Counted from the stretch's first letter, positions 1 through 12,924 are shown. The stretch: DNA of 64,000 bases from Oscheius sp. JU75 (GCA_037178855.1 JASJZC010000001.1:7006001-7070000), one strand, 5' to 3'. Notes: generated from the sequence alone by a model not told the origin. A program made the numbers and translations.

Positions 1-80
1 GAATGGCAGAAGGAAATTGAAACTTTATGGTTCTCGAATCTACATAAAATGATAAGTATCAAAGTACCCGGAAGTTACAG

Positions 81-3000
81 TCAAATTTTGAGCATGGGAG
101 CGAAGAGATAGGCTAAATCGACGCGATTGTAGGAATTGTGGGTGAGATATTCGTCGACGACATCCAGCAACTTCAGGTAGAGCTTCCTGATGTGCGTATA
201 ACCGGGTCTTTGCATCAATTGGCCTACAAAATGGATTTATCCAGAGAAAAGAAACGACAAACTCACGTCTGTCATCAGGTTTTACTTGTTTCAAAGCCTT
301 GTCAATATCGACACAAATGCGGAAAAAGTTCTGCTGGTCGAAGAGATCTTTGTCCGTGTAGGTCTTTCTGAGAATTCCTCCACTGCACTTGGGGCATTCC
401 ATACCCTCGCGATTCCATCTGACCAAATGGGACGCTGTTTCGTAGCCGCAGACTGCCTCGTCGCATCTGAATTCTTAGTTTTAAATAGGGAACAGGTCCA
501 GACTCACCTCCAAATGGCAGTATGGTGCTTTTCGACGTATTCCATCATGGAGTTCCTTATCAGATTCGCAATTACATTGTCGCAAGAGTACAGGACGAAT
601 TCACACTTTTCGCACTTTTCCAGCGAGAAACGAAGATTGCCTTCCTGAATAACTTTCTTAAAGTTTTAGATGAGAAAAAGTAGTCACCTCTCCATCTGTG
701 CAGCTTCTGATTCGAACGGCTGTTTGACATTGAGGGCACGGGAAGTGGAGACTTTCGCAATGATCGTAGGTTACCGGACCCGCGTAGCCGAGTTCATTCT
801 CCTCGGAAGCTTCGTGAGCAGCTGCTGCGAGAGCAGACCGACGATACGACGTGGAGTCGAGACCAAGCGATTCGGCTATCAGCACTGCGTCAGTTTCTTC
901 GATTGGGGCACAGAGTCGTGAGACGACGGGATGTACTTGCTGAGCGAGGTAGTAGTGAAGGTCTGAACAATTTACTATGTTTAGTAATACGAAGAACTGA
1001 CCAATTTTGAGGTCCTTTCTGTCCGCCAGTTCGGTCTTATGGTAGGCACGCTGCGTCGCCGGATTTGTAGTGCCGTCTTCGCAAATAACGTACTCGACGA
1101 TATCTCCCTGTTTCAGGGCAAACTTTCCAGACTCGTTGAGACGCATTGCAACAGACGCATGAGGCTGCGACTTGAGATCCTTGTACTCTTTCACATTGCG
1201 AGTCAGTTGCTAAAAAAAGGCGAGTGTTGACATTAATATAAACAAAAAAAAACCTTGCTAATCTCAAACATCTTCGTGTCGATTTCCCCTTCATCCAATT
1301 TCTTCCTCAGCATCTTGAGTGAGTCCACGATTTCACTGACAAGTTCTTCGCGAGAAAGTGCAGGATTCAGGATAAGGTCTACGATTTCACTGGAAGAAAT
1401 TCGAGTAATAAACGACAAAAAAGCAAAACATACGTTCCAGACTGCTTGGCAAGAAGAGACCAGTCTCGTCGAACAATGTCAAGACCTTTCAATTCCTTCT
1501 TCATGTCCTTTTCGTCATCAGGATTGACGGTCAACGCGGCGTACTTTTTTTTTTTGAGCAAGAGCATCCGTTTGAAGACTCCGTCCAAATCCAGTTCCAA
1601 GAGCCTGTGACATTGATTGACTGCCCTCTTGATCTCGAAGCCGAGCTTCTTCGCCTGGGCCAGATCCGTGCTGTTCGTATTGATCATAATGGAATCCGTG
1701 TCTCCGTAGACGACCGTATAGCCCATCTTCTCGACAAGTTCCTTCGAATGCATCAAAATTTCTCTTCCCTTAGCAGTAATCAAAGCGGCCAACGGTTTAG
1801 CGTAGAAGCGCGATTGCTGGAAACCGAGACAGCCGTACATACTGTTCGCTGTCAACTTCAAGGCCATCTGTCGGATGTCGTACTGAAAAAAAGCTGATTC
1901 TGGTATGTGAATAGGTGCTAACCTGTTTCTTTTTCGATTCCGAAATGTTCTTGTCCTTCATGAGCGACTTGACCTGACGACGGCGCTCGACAAGACCTCT
2001 GATTTCTTTGGGAAGTACTCCTTCAGGCAAGCCGCTGCTCGGCACTTCAGGCAGATCGTTGCTGTCCTAAATGTTCTTTGTGAGAAACATCGAATATTCG
2101 AATACCTTTGTGTGTTGGACCGTAGTAAAGCAGATGTTGAATTCTTGAATAATGCTTGGATAGAGGGAGTTAAAGTCGAGAAGCAAAATCAGTGTGTCGT
2201 AGAGACCTTTCTTCGGCTCCAGTACCAGACCTCCAGCATACTGCGCCTTGTTTTTGCTGGTCGTCTCTTCAGCAGCATGTTCCTCATTACCAGCCTCGCA
2301 ATCGTCCTCCTTCTTTGCCGGCTTATTTTTCATTTCTGCAAAAAGTTAGAAAAGAATAAGGGACGGTCCAACCTTTGAATTTGGACTGATACTTGTTTGG
2401 AGCTATGATATTGCTTTTGTGGAAAGCATGAAGAAGAAGATACTCGTTTCGTTCAGCTCGACCGCCCATTAGCGTCCTCGACTGAAGTTTAGTATAAAAC
2501 TTGACACAAAAATAAGCTTACGGTGACTCCTCCAACAATGTTGGTGATCTGGAGAGCGAGAGGTAAGGCATTCAGGTGGGCAATGATCCTCAGAGCAATG
2601 TACGGATCCTCCCAACTCCAATTGATCAAATCAATCGTGCGATCGGAGCGGCCGTAGAAGGAACTGATCTCATTTGCGTAGATCTCCTTTCGTTCAACGT
2701 TGAGCAAGAGAGATGCCAATTCTGTGAGGTCAAAACTTCGACTGCGAACCAGCTCCATTGCTAGCAGCCTCAAAAGATAGAATAAGGCAAGAATTCGGTA
2801 AAACGTGCCTGGAGTCGAGTAGAAGACGACCAGCAGTCAGCTCCCAGTGTCCAGCCTTGCTTTCCTTAACAGTTCCGATTTTAGCTGTTCTTCGCAGTCG
2901 ACAGATCTTGTCCCATCCATTCACGTTGTGCTTTTTTAGTCGATCTTTCAGAAGGTCTATAAGAGCTCCGAGATCGTGACCCTAGGCACATTATTGGAGC

Positions 3001-5160
3001 TAGAATCGAACTAACCACAATGATATCCGGTTCCCATTTGGCCAGTTTAGCCAACAAGACATACAGCAGTTTCGTCTCGTTCGGCATAATTTTAACTTCG
3101 TCGACTGCCCGAAGTCCGAGGCTTTTGAACTGGCTTTCCAGGTTGAATGGCAGTGAAACGGAGGCTGTCTTTGTTAGTACTGAAGCAGATTTTAGTCGGA
3201 AATGTGCAAAGAAGCTCACCACAGAATCGTTGCAAGTGTTTCCTCTCAGTGCTCGGGTTAGTCAGAGCGCATTTTGGATTGTACAGAGCGGAAACCATGC
3301 AAATTTCCTTTTCAGTCCCATTGAGAGAGGTAACGACATTTAGAGCAACCATCTTGGCGAGAGGTGGCAGTCTTTGCTCTGTCGTATTGTAGGCGATATT
3401 TTTCATTCTTTCCATATCGACGGTGAACTCGTAGTCGCAATAGGTTCTCTGAGCAGTGACAGGAGCTGAAATCGCATTAGTTCCGAGTGCTGAAAACGTA
3501 CTGTAGTTTGTGATATCGAGCCAACCCGGTCCCATCATTCCCTGCTCAACCAGGATTCGTTCCAGAGCTGTCGTCGTGGTATTAAAGATCGATTGGAAAT
3601 GTTTTCCTGTGAGATCACGAGAAAGGACTGGATGTTTGCTCTGAAAAACGAAGCTTAATGCTCAAAACATAGAAACACTAACATCGTAGCGAATCTCAAA
3701 GACATCGAGCTCTTTTTCGTGATCGCCTTGACCGAGAGTTCCGTCGTTCATGAATTTCTTTTGGACTTTGCGACACTTGAATGTCGAAACACGAATGCGT
3801 TCTAGACACGTCTTGATCTCTTCGTAAACATCTTGGTCATCGCTCTGAAATCAGCTATATTATGAAGGAAGATATTGGCAAAAACCATGTCCTTGGGAAG
3901 GAAGAAGACTTGTCGTTCAACATTCGTCACAACGACAGCACAGCTGGCCGAGACGATGTCCTTGATGAAGACACGGCCAAAGAGATAGATGGTTCCAGGA
4001 TGTTTGATATTGTCTTCGTAAGCATCGAGCCAGTACATCCGAATCATCTGTTGCTCATTTTCCTTGATGTAGAAAGCCTCTTGGCCGGCTTGAACACTGA
4101 TGTTGACAGCAGGTTCTTCCTCATAATTCCAATTCGCCTCCGAGATCTTGATTTTCTTTTCCACAACGACTGGCTCCTCGACTTCCATTTTTGTTTCGAT
4201 GGCAGGTTCTTCGTTTTCTGTAGTGAAGGCAGGCGACTCAAAACCACCGTCAAAGTCGTCATCGTCATCCATTGGCACTGCTTTCTGGAACGAAAAAAAA
4301 CGTATTGGTTTCAATTTTAAGGCGATTACCTCTATTTTAGCAGGAGAATCAAGTTTCTTCGGGGTCAGTTCAACTTTAGGCGGCCTTCGAACCGGATCTG
4401 TTGTAGTTAGTCGAACTCGTTTACTGATGGGACGAGGAGCCATTTCATCTTCGACCTCTGAGTTTACAGAATGGCAAAAGTAAAAGTCATAAGCTCACGT
4501 TCAGCAGGTCTTTTCACACGGAACGGATTAGAATTCTCTACATGGTTCTGTACCACAGGGGCCTCGAAGTCAGGCTCCAGACATTCGTCGGCCAGAAGCG
4601 CAAGTGTATCTTTGAGAAGATCGTCCTCGTCTAGTTTCACTTGGGACTGAAAGTAAAGGTAACATTTTCCAAATCAGAACAAGTTACTTCGTCGACTTTG
4701 GCTTTAGGAGCTGGAGCTGCAGAGAAGAAACTGTTGATTGCGCCCTTCTTCGGCTTGTCCTCCTTCTTTTTCTTCTTCTTTTTGTTTTCTTTCACATCTC
4801 CGTAATCGTCGTCTTCGTAGTCATCGTCGAAGATGTCTGCTCCATGATCCACATATCCAGCGCCATCTTTATATTTTTGTATTTTTGATCTAAAAACAAC
4901 GAACCGTCGTCGATGACGAAGTCGTTCTGTCGCTGACGAACGATTTCGTTATACTCGTCTTCGTTGACCTCTTTGTACAAATCCTCGTGCAGATCGTCCA
5001 GCTGAACGGATGTTTTCAAAAGTAACAAGGATAAACTCACATTCGGTTTGTAGGCCTTGCCGCTGCGCCTGGCCTCTTGCATGAGTCGAAGGGCATCCTT
5101 TTGCTTTTGCTTGGCAGAAGATTCTACACGTCGTGTGGATCGTCTTGAGTCCTCGTCCAT
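81..5160 (-). CDS. POLA1: DNA polymerase alpha catalytic subunit (multi-exon)
   Basis: This gene encodes the replicative family-B polymerase that extends RNA primers in the nucleus as part of the Pol alpha-primase complex. The N-terminus carries the conserved [10 protein letters not shown] basic stretch and the YWLDAYEDN region. The core has motif A ([11 protein letters not shown], near 2190), motif B (KLTANSMYG, near 1860) and motif C (YGDTDS, near 1700). The C-terminus has cysteine pairs for two zinc sites (CPQC near 750; CPKC near 390). The last intron joins a short exon that ends in [16 protein letters not shown] before a TGA at 81-83, which matches the family's C-terminal helix. I place the start at 5160, where the family N-terminus begins; an upstream in-frame stretch to 5349 looks unrelated. 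The gene appears complete, with many introns of about 40-50 nt. Confidence 0.95.
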
Positions 5161-5521
5161 CTGAAGAACTGTTTTGAATAAAATATTCAAAGATTGGAGA
5201 AAGCCATTGATTCTAGCTGGTAAAGAAAATTCAATGCGGTAAAGTGAATCGTTCGAAAAGTTGGAAATCCCGCCGCCGTAATTTCGCGTTCTCGTTGGTA
5301 GAGATTCAGAAAATAACAGAACAAAAAGACATGAATAACGGCTAAACATTAGTGCTCAGCACAATAAGTTTTTCTTGCAACGAGCTGAAAAACAAGAGCC
5401 AAAAGTCTGTTACAAATAAACTAAATAATAGGGAAAAGAACAACCATGCGTTGCTATGACAACGCAACCTTCGCTCCTCTTATTGACCAACAGAATGATT
5501 TCCAACTAAACCCAGTCAAAA
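5161..5521. promoter_or_regulatory. Divergent promoter between POLA1 and CEP290
   Basis: These 361 bases separate the two start codons, which face away from each other. I see no coding exon here, although the POLA1 frame stays open to 5349. The CEP290-proximal part contains an X-box, listed separately. An acceptor-like cccag lies 6 bases before the CEP290 ATG and could serve for trans-splicing. Confidence 0.6.
5450..5463 (+). promoter_or_regulatory. X-box (RFX/DAF-19 type) motif upstream of CEP290
   Basis: The 14-mer GTTGCTATGACAAC fits the X-box pattern of two half sites around a central AT. It sits inside a slightly larger palindrome with gcgttg and caacgc arms. It lies 58 bases upstream of the CEP290 start codon. 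In nematodes the RFX factor DAF-19 drives ciliary genes through X-boxes at about this distance. The motif is seen directly; its use is inferred from CEP290 being a transition-zone gene. Confidence 0.8.
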
Positions 5522-8500
5522 ATGAGTCAAATCAACTTCCAAAGTCTGGAGGACTTTGTCCAAAAGGAGTCGGACGACATTTCGACTATCCACCTTTGGT
5601 ATGAGAAACTGTCCGAGGTATGCTTGTTGTCTTTCACATCCTACTGATGTTTTTTATAGTTCGAGTTGGACGGATCCGAGTCTTCAAAAGATGTGGAAAC
5701 ATTGGTCTACGCCCTGAGGTTAGAGCTGGTATATTTAGTAAGCATTTCCATTGATCAGATTCCTGATGAACTACTCCTTCACAGCAGCAGAAGAGCTGAA
5801 GGAGATTGCTGAGAAGGAGGCTGTTCTCATCGCTGAGAAGGAAGAACAATGGGAGGAACAGAGACAATCCATGAGGGTAAGCTAAGAGTACTAATAATAT
5901 GCAGATAATTTAGGAGGAAATAGAGGACCTCCGGCAAAGGATCACTTCCAGAGTCGACGCTTCCGAGTCGAGTGAGGCATTCAGGTACAAAAACCAAGGA
6001 ACAGAACACAAACAAGAGTTACAGAGCCCAGATTGACAGTCTGAAGGAGGAGAACAGAATAATTCAACAGTTGAGCAGAGACCGAGACATGGAAATGGCC
6101 GACCAGAGGGATAGGTCGGTATCTTTCTCCAATTCAATTGACTCCCCTACAGGTTTGAAGCCTTGGTAGCGAGAGCAGACATGCTGACGAGAGAAAGGGA
6201 CGCTCTCCAGGACCAGAAGGCCCAGATGGAGGATAATATCAGGGAGTTGACGAGGAGGATCAGTTCCAAATCCGAGGACACTTCTCAAGAATGGGAGACG
6301 AAGAAACTTAAGCTGCGAAATGAACAAGCTGTCACGCTAAGCAAACAGATGCAGGTAATTGGGTTATAATCTTCATAGCCACTATCTGGTCCCGTCTCGA
6401 CTATTATTTATGAATTGTCCTTTTGATGATTTACTTCTGCGGGGTTATTCGCTCTTCTTCTTGGCCTCCACATCCGATCCCTTCTTTGCGTCCGTGTTCG
6501 AGGACTTCGTCTTCAGTTCCAGCTCGGAAAGTTTCTTCTTCGGTTCCTGCACTCCGCCATTCTCGTCCTCGTCACTCTTCTTTACCGGATTCTTGTTCGG
6601 GGCAGTTGTGATCTCCTCCTTCTTGTCTCCTTTCTGCTCCTTCTTCATCCTCTCCATCAGATAGTCTTCCCAGTCGTAGGGGTATTCCTTGGCGCCGGTG
6701 CTGACCAAGGCCTTTCTCAGCAGTGCATACATCTTGCCGTAGTCGGGCTCCTCGAAGAACTGACCACTGTCGATGCATCTCAGGACGTCGATGTACTCCC
6801 TGGGACAACCGCCGAACATCCTCTTGATTCCTGTCTCTCCCGTCGTCCGAACGGCTCTTTTCTCGCTGCCGACTTGCTGAATGTCCTGCAGATTCTTCCA
6901 TGGTAGCGAGCCCTTGGTCAGCTCTACCAACATGTAGAGCCAAGACTCGCAGTCGTCCTGTCTGCACAGCTCTCTCCCAGCATGACAGCTGACTGGTGCG
7001 TACTTGATCGTTCCACGGAAGTTGGCTACGGCACGAGGATGCTTGATCGTTCCGTCGTTGTGGACAAACTTTCTGGCCATACCGAAATCCAGCACGTAGA
7101 TCTTCCTCAACTCGTTCAGCTCAGCACGACCGATTGTGTAGTTGCCCGGTTTGACCTATAGAACTGTTATAGAGCGGCCAAAAACCTACATCACGATGAA
7201 GATATCCAATTTCGTGAAGATCTTCAAGGGCTTCAAGCGACTGGATTCCGACGGAGATGGCTGTCCCATAGCTGAATCGCTTGTTCGGAGCATTGGCCTT
7301 GAGATCGGCCAGACTCATCCCGACAAAAGTCATGACGACGTAGTTGAATTTGTCCTTGTCTGACTGACCCTTGTCCTCGATCTTGCAGAAATGTCTTCCG
7401 CCGACTTTGGCCAATTCGGTCAGGACGAAGACTTCCATCTTGAGTAGCTGTATCTTCTCTTCTTTGCTCTCCACCTTCAGCGCGTAGAATTCGTGCTTGT
7501 CGTTGTAACACTTGTAGACGGCTCCGAAGGCCCCTTCCCCCAACTTCTTTTCAATTGTCCAGCCGCGAACTTTTCTTCCCGCCTCCAGTTGAATCAGCTC
7601 TCCCATCGTCGTCCGGCAACCCCAAGTCCGAGTGATTATTGATACCTAGTGGTTTGTTATCTTTTAAAACTTTTAAAGAAAGAACAATTTTCAAAAACTT
7701 CTCGAAATGACGATCAAAAGCAGTTTGCAGGCAGTCGTCTCCCAGAATGAGCAGCTTCGAATGGAAGTGGATAGGGTGAGCGATGCGTTGGAGGACGCGA
7801 CTAGACTCATTGAAGACAGCTCGAGACGGTACGACTTCCAATTTCTCTCTAAGCCGCTTTAGAATCATCGAACTGACAGAAGAACTGGGTGTCGTTCAAG
7901 ACAGTGAGCATCATCTGGTCCAAGACAATCGTTCTCTGCGAGAAAGACTCGACATAGCCACTCAAAGGCTGGACGAGGTCGAAGCGAAGGCCATGGATGC
8001 TGACGAGATTCTCAAGACGAAGATTCAGTCTCAAAACGAGACTGTCAGTCAGTTACAGAGGGATCTCTACGAGGCTCAGGTGACCTTTTTCTTTTCTCCA
8101 ATTACCAGACATCATAGATGGAAGTGGAAGAGCTTCGATCGAGGATACGAGCAGACACGACCGAGGAAAGAGAGGCAGAATTGGAGAAACTAAAACAGGA
8201 ACTCGTTTCTGCAACAAAGTGAGCATTTGTCAAACATTCATGTATAACTCCCTTCAGGATGGCAAAGATCCTTCTCGGGCAAGAGATTAGTGTTCGGGGA
8301 GAGTCTTCGGACACGACAGACTGGCCAAGGAGACTCGTGCAATCGGAGCAGAAATTACACGAGGCACAGGCCAAGGTAGGTGTCCCTTACAAATACAGAA
8401 TGACCGGCTCAGATTGACTCTCTGAGATCGTCGGCCGCGGAGTTGGAAGAGACTATCGTTCAGAAGGAACTGAAACAAGAAGAAGCAGTCGCTGAATTGG

Positions 8501-11500
8501 AGCGACTAAGAGAGATGAGATTTGGAGATGCTCGCGAAGAATTCTCGCGCTTGGAACAGCAGCTCCGGTTCCGAGACGAACAGATAGCCAAGCTGAGCAG
8601 ACACTGCACCATGCTTCAGATCGAGTTGGGAAAATATGCCGAAGGTTTCGTTCCGGACTTGACATCTCGAGCTGATGTGGAAGAAAAGAAGGAAGAGATT
8701 CCTGTTAAACCAGTACCTATCAAGAAACCAGACAGAAAGCTGGTACAAGGTTCAACGAAGACGGTTGAAGAAGATCCAGTCGTCGCACGACCAACAAGAC
8801 CCATTCGACCTCGTGTAGAACGATCATTGGATGAGTTTGAACACCAGGCAATGATTATTGCCGGCCTCAACTTTGAAATATACCAATTGCTACAAGTAAG
8901 TTGTCCTTTTTCACTTGAACACGTCCGTTTTAGGAGCTAGAAACGAAAAACGCTCAGCTGGTAGAGATGGATCACTCGTTGAAGCTTGGCAAGAAGTCAG
9001 TGGACGAAGGAAGAGCGAAACTGAAGGTAAGGTTGATTCAGAAAAGAAGAAAAAATGTCGACCGGAGTTGGTATTCGAACCCTCAAAGGAAGGCTAGGGC
9101 TTTTTTAGTCGGCTTAGAAGGCCGATGACTTTTCCACTCGTCCACCGCGGTTCCAACGCTGAATTTGGGCTAGCTTTCTTTTCAAACGTGCTTATTACGT
9201 AAAATATGACGAACTGAAGTATTCCAAGTCTCCAAAAGGAAAGTGCAAGACTTGTCTTGCCTAAACGTACATTCTCTCGAACCCATCTACCACTCGACTT
9301 AGGAAGAACGTTACTTTCAGCTGGCTTACGAAGAGGTGGCAAATCTCAGGAAAGAAACAGAAAAGGAAGGTGGCAATGTAAAAGAAGAGAATACGATAGA
9401 GCTGATGGAACTGCGGAGGTTTTCCGAGACTATCCGACTTGGAGGAACAGAAACTGAAAGGCGGACTGAAGAGGTCACTCGGAAGCTGATAGCCGAAAGA
9501 ATCAACAAGGCTCGGTAGGTTTATGGTTCTTGGATAGAGGAAAGATTCTTTTTAGACTAGCCCGATCAGAGACCAATCTACGAGCGCGATGTGGTCGGGC
9601 GACTGAAGCTGCTAAGAAATTCAGGGAACGAGTAGTCAGTACCCGAACAGAAGGAGAGAAGCGACTTGCTCGATTGCAGTTTGACTTGGTTTGGATTGTC
9701 TCTTCAGAATAAAACACAGTTCTAGGACACGACCATCTACGATATGGCTGTAGCTCAAAACAAACTGCTCCACTCTGTTCCCATGAAGGTCTATGACGAG
9801 CTGAGCCGAAAGTACAGAGAGCTCTTGAAGAGGGACACACTGGGAGGAGGCACTGTTGAAGTCTCTTACTCGTCTACTGATGATTTTGTACTTTTCAGGA
9901 CCCAACTGGCATCGAGTTTGATATTCTGCCATCCCAGCCAGAGGAAAACGTCCAAGAGTTGCTTGCAAAGAATCAGTACCTGAAGGTAACTTGCGACACG
10001 GGAAAGAATTTGACCATGTCTAGAAAATTGTCGAGATACTGACCGAACAAAATGACTTCTGGAATAGTGAGACGGAAATCCTGCAGCGCGAGAACGATGA
10101 ACTGAAGCTCTTTCTGGAGGATTTGGAAAACGAGAACGATGCAAAAGGAGTATTAGGTATGTACCTGAGCTGCCTGTTTTATATTGCTTTGCAGTATCCA
10201 TCGAGTCTCGATTGATGGAAACGATCAGAGAGCTGTCTTCAATAGCCAAAGAACATTCAAGAGGGCACAAGAGGATGCGAGATGCTGAGGAATCTTTGGG
10301 TAGACAGAAGGTAATCTGGGCAGCGGAGAGAAAACGGTACATCCACGTGATCTCCTTGCTCCAACAGGGCTATCAGGTTTGTGTACATGCATTGGCATTA
10401 GCCATATTACTTCAGAACCAGAAGAATAATAACATGGCCACAATCACGGTGACTCAAATGGAACTCTTTCGACAGAGGATTGTTGATCTTGGCTACGAGA
10501 AGAGCAAGCTGGACGAGGACAGAGAACAAGCGGAGAAAATCAGGAAAGAACTGGAGGTGCTGAAGATACAAACCGAGTCGGAGACAAAGACTGAGAAACT
10601 GCTTGTGTCTGAACAGGGCAACCTGCACAAGTTGGAGCGTCTTTTGAGACAGTACATGGCTGGAGAAGCTGAACAGATGGCCAGAGCTCAGAGGCTAGAG
10701 AGACTGGTTGGTTTGATCAGCACAGCCTGATAAATAAAAGTTTAGATCAGTCTGAAAGAGAAGCAGGAGAAACAAAAACTGGAAGAGATTGAAGACCTGC
10801 AGAAGGCTAATGAAGAACTGCTAGGACTTGTCAGTATGTCGAAATCTAGACTCGAAGAGAAGGAAGAGGCAGAAAAAGCGGCTATTCAAGACACAGATGC
10901 TGAAGAGAGCGCCTACGAGATGGACTTTGACAGTGAATCCTCGGAAGGTAGGGTTTCGTCATTCCAATCAAAGATCATCCTTTAGATCGCAGTCCTCGTA
11001 GAAGTCGAGTTGTCGTGAAGACAATAGTTGAGGACAACACAAAAGAGTACGAGAAACGTCTTTCCAAAATCAGAGAAACTGCTGAAACCTGTATCCGCTC
11101 ATACAGAGTAGGTTCATTTTATGCTTTGACAGTACTCAACCCAGGAACAACTGGCCCATAAGGACACGGCCATTGAAAGTTATCGGCAGCTGCTATTGGT
11201 CAAGATTGAGGAGACAAAGAGCAATCAAGTCAAGGAAAAGATAGCGGTCCGAGAAGAGAAGAAAGTGGATAAGGATACCGAAGACAAGTTGAGACTGGCT
11301 GTAATAGAAATTGCTAGGCTCAAGGAAGATGTGGAGGACCTCGAATCTGCTAATCGGGAACTGTTCCGGGAGAGAAGAAAGAGTATGGCTCCATTAGTCG
11401 AGGACATGGAGACTCAAACTGAATGGGACGAAGGGGACAAGGAAAGTGAGCTCTCCGCTCGACCACGAATTATAACTCCCATCATCGAGGAGACGGAGCG

Positions 11501-12847
11501 ATCTGAGGTCTGAACCAGTCTCATTCTGTGGATGAAAAGAATGATTTAGATAGATACAGTGGATGGCTCGAAGCAGAATGAGACCATTCGTCTCAAGAGC
11601 GAGATTCGGAGATTACAGGAGCGGATTCGAAGACTGACCACGAGGAACAAGGTTTTGTTGGTCCCATGAGAGTGAACAGCAGAGTTTAGGAACTTGTTCT
11701 GGCCTGTGAGCAAATCAAGGAAGAGGCTATAACACAACTGGCTTCTAAGAAACAACGAGAAGTTGAGCAAGGAGAAGAGGACATTACTCAGACAAAGTGA
11801 GTAGCAAACCCTTATCGACTGTCCCTTTTAGGTTCGAGATAGTCAAGCTACGAAAAGATGTCAGAACATTGCGGACAAAACTAAAAGAAATGCAAGATTT
11901 GAACGAAAAACTGAAGAAGAGACAAGAAACTGGGAAGAAAAGCTCGGATGAGGAAGTACAGAAATGGGAGCAGAAGAAGAAAACGGAAGAGCAGTTGCGA
12001 ATACTGAGAAGCAGACTCAAAGAGTCAGAACAGAAAGAGTCAGATGCTAGGGAAAGGCTGGGCAGAAGAGAGAAGAGACTGGAGGAGTTGCAAGAGGAAG
12101 TACGGAACAGACACAGAGAGATAGAGAAGCTGAACAGAAGGATACAGGAGATGAAGACTGAGAAGGTGAGGATCATCTCTCTTTACATCAAAAGAACGGT
12201 TACAGGAAGTCTCTGTGAAAGACAACCAACGCCAGACAGCTTTGAAGGAACAACAGAGTACGTTGGAGGAAAGGCTGCGGCAGAAAGATAGAGTGAGTTA
12301 CAATCTGTGACTGACTACTGTCCCTTTCAAGGAACTTGCTGTGGTTAACTTAAAACTAAAGTCAAGTGAGAAGAAAGTCGCAGAACTGAGACAAGAAGTG
12401 GTCACATTGAAGAAAACAGTCGAGTCGAGAGTCAAGGAGTCTGCCACGACTACTGAAGTCAAACAGACTACGGTAGTTGTGGATACACGAGTGAAAGAAA
12501 AGTTGGAAGAGGAGCTGAAACAGACCAAGAAACAGCTTCGATTGGTGAGTCTGGTGTCGCATACTGTATGAAAATGATTTAGGCGGAGATCCGACTAGCC
12601 GAAACTCGTGAAAAACTAGAATTTGCCGAGAAAGATTTGGAAAAGTCGCAGTCGGACTGCGAGAGAATGATGAAGAAGTATAGCTTGCGAGAGGACAGCG
12701 GTACTGGAGCTGTGGCCGTTCTCAAAGACAAGTTATTGGCCAAGGACAAAGAAATTGCTCAATGTGTAGGTTTTTGGGAGAAGGGGATAAATTATACGTC
12801 TTTAGAAATCGAAGATTGCTCAACTGGAACGACGTCTTTCACAGTAG
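5522..12847 (+). CDS. CEP290: CEP290-like ciliary transition zone coiled-coil protein
   Basis: This gene encodes a very long, almost wholly coiled-coil protein spread over many short introns. Several stretches align by eye with vertebrate CEP290: the LLQELETKNAQLVEMDHSL block (near 8925-8970), the KYRELLKRDT block (near 9810) and the RDEQIAKLSRHC block (near 8570). CEP290 links the axoneme to the membrane at the ciliary transition zone. The start ATG (MSQINFQSLEDF) follows the X-box. The intron at 6355-7730 is phase 0 on both sides and hosts an antisense kinase gene. An ATG at 7707 is also in frame with the downstream exon, so a shorter isoform or a split gene is possible. The final intron (gtaggt...tttag) gives a heptad-rich end and a TAG at 12845-12847. 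Exon boundaries in the middle are approximate. Confidence 0.82.
6445..7606 (-). CDS. TTBK/CK1-family serine-threonine kinase, nested in a CEP290 intron
   Basis: This gene encodes a protein kinase of the tau-tubulin kinase/casein kinase 1 type that is greatly expanded in nematodes. Two exons are joined by an intron of 34 nt. The glycine loop is GEGAFGAVY, the ATP lysine is in YALKVE, the catalytic loop is HRDVKPGN (formed across the splice) and the metal-binding motif is DFGMAR, so all key residues are present. After the kinase domain there is a lysine/glutamate-rich tail of about 60 residues. Start ATG is at 7604-7606 and stop TAA at 6445-6447. It lies wholly inside the CEP290 intron 6355-7730, on the opposite strand. 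Many worm members of this family act in sperm; that role here is only inferred. Confidence 0.9.
9070..9151 (-). repeat. tRNA-like element (degenerate tRNA or SINE head) in a CEP290 intron
   Basis: On the minus strand this stretch has a perfect A-box-like TGGACGAGTGG, a GAC/GTC D-stem and a perfect 5-bp anticodon stem (TCGGC/GCCGA) around the 7-base loop CTTCTAA. It also has a long variable region and a B-box-like GGTTCGAATACC. The loop would read anticodon TCT. The T-stem and acceptor stem do not pair properly, so I do not call a working tRNA. A tRNA pseudogene or a tRNA-derived SINE is more likely. Confidence 0.45.
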
Positions 12848-12918
12848 CCCAAGTTTTATCTCATAAACCTTTTTATTGAGTGTACCAGGAGGAGAGTAAT
12901 ATTTACAGCTTCTGACGG

Positions 12919-12924
12919 AATAAA
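12919..12924 (+). terminator. Polyadenylation signal after CEP290
   Basis: AATAAA lies 72 bases after the CEP290 stop codon and just before the 3' end of the convergent F-box gene. Confidence 0.5.

Noticed and set aside
5161..5349. Upstream extension of POLA1 from an ATG at 5349
   Set aside because: The extra 63 residues are unlike the family N-terminus, which starts well at 5160; the stretch more likely belongs to the divergent promoter.
9070..9151. A working tRNA-Arg (TCT)
   Set aside because: The anticodon and D stems pair, but the T and acceptor stems do not, and the B-box has one extra base. I list it only as a tRNA-like element.
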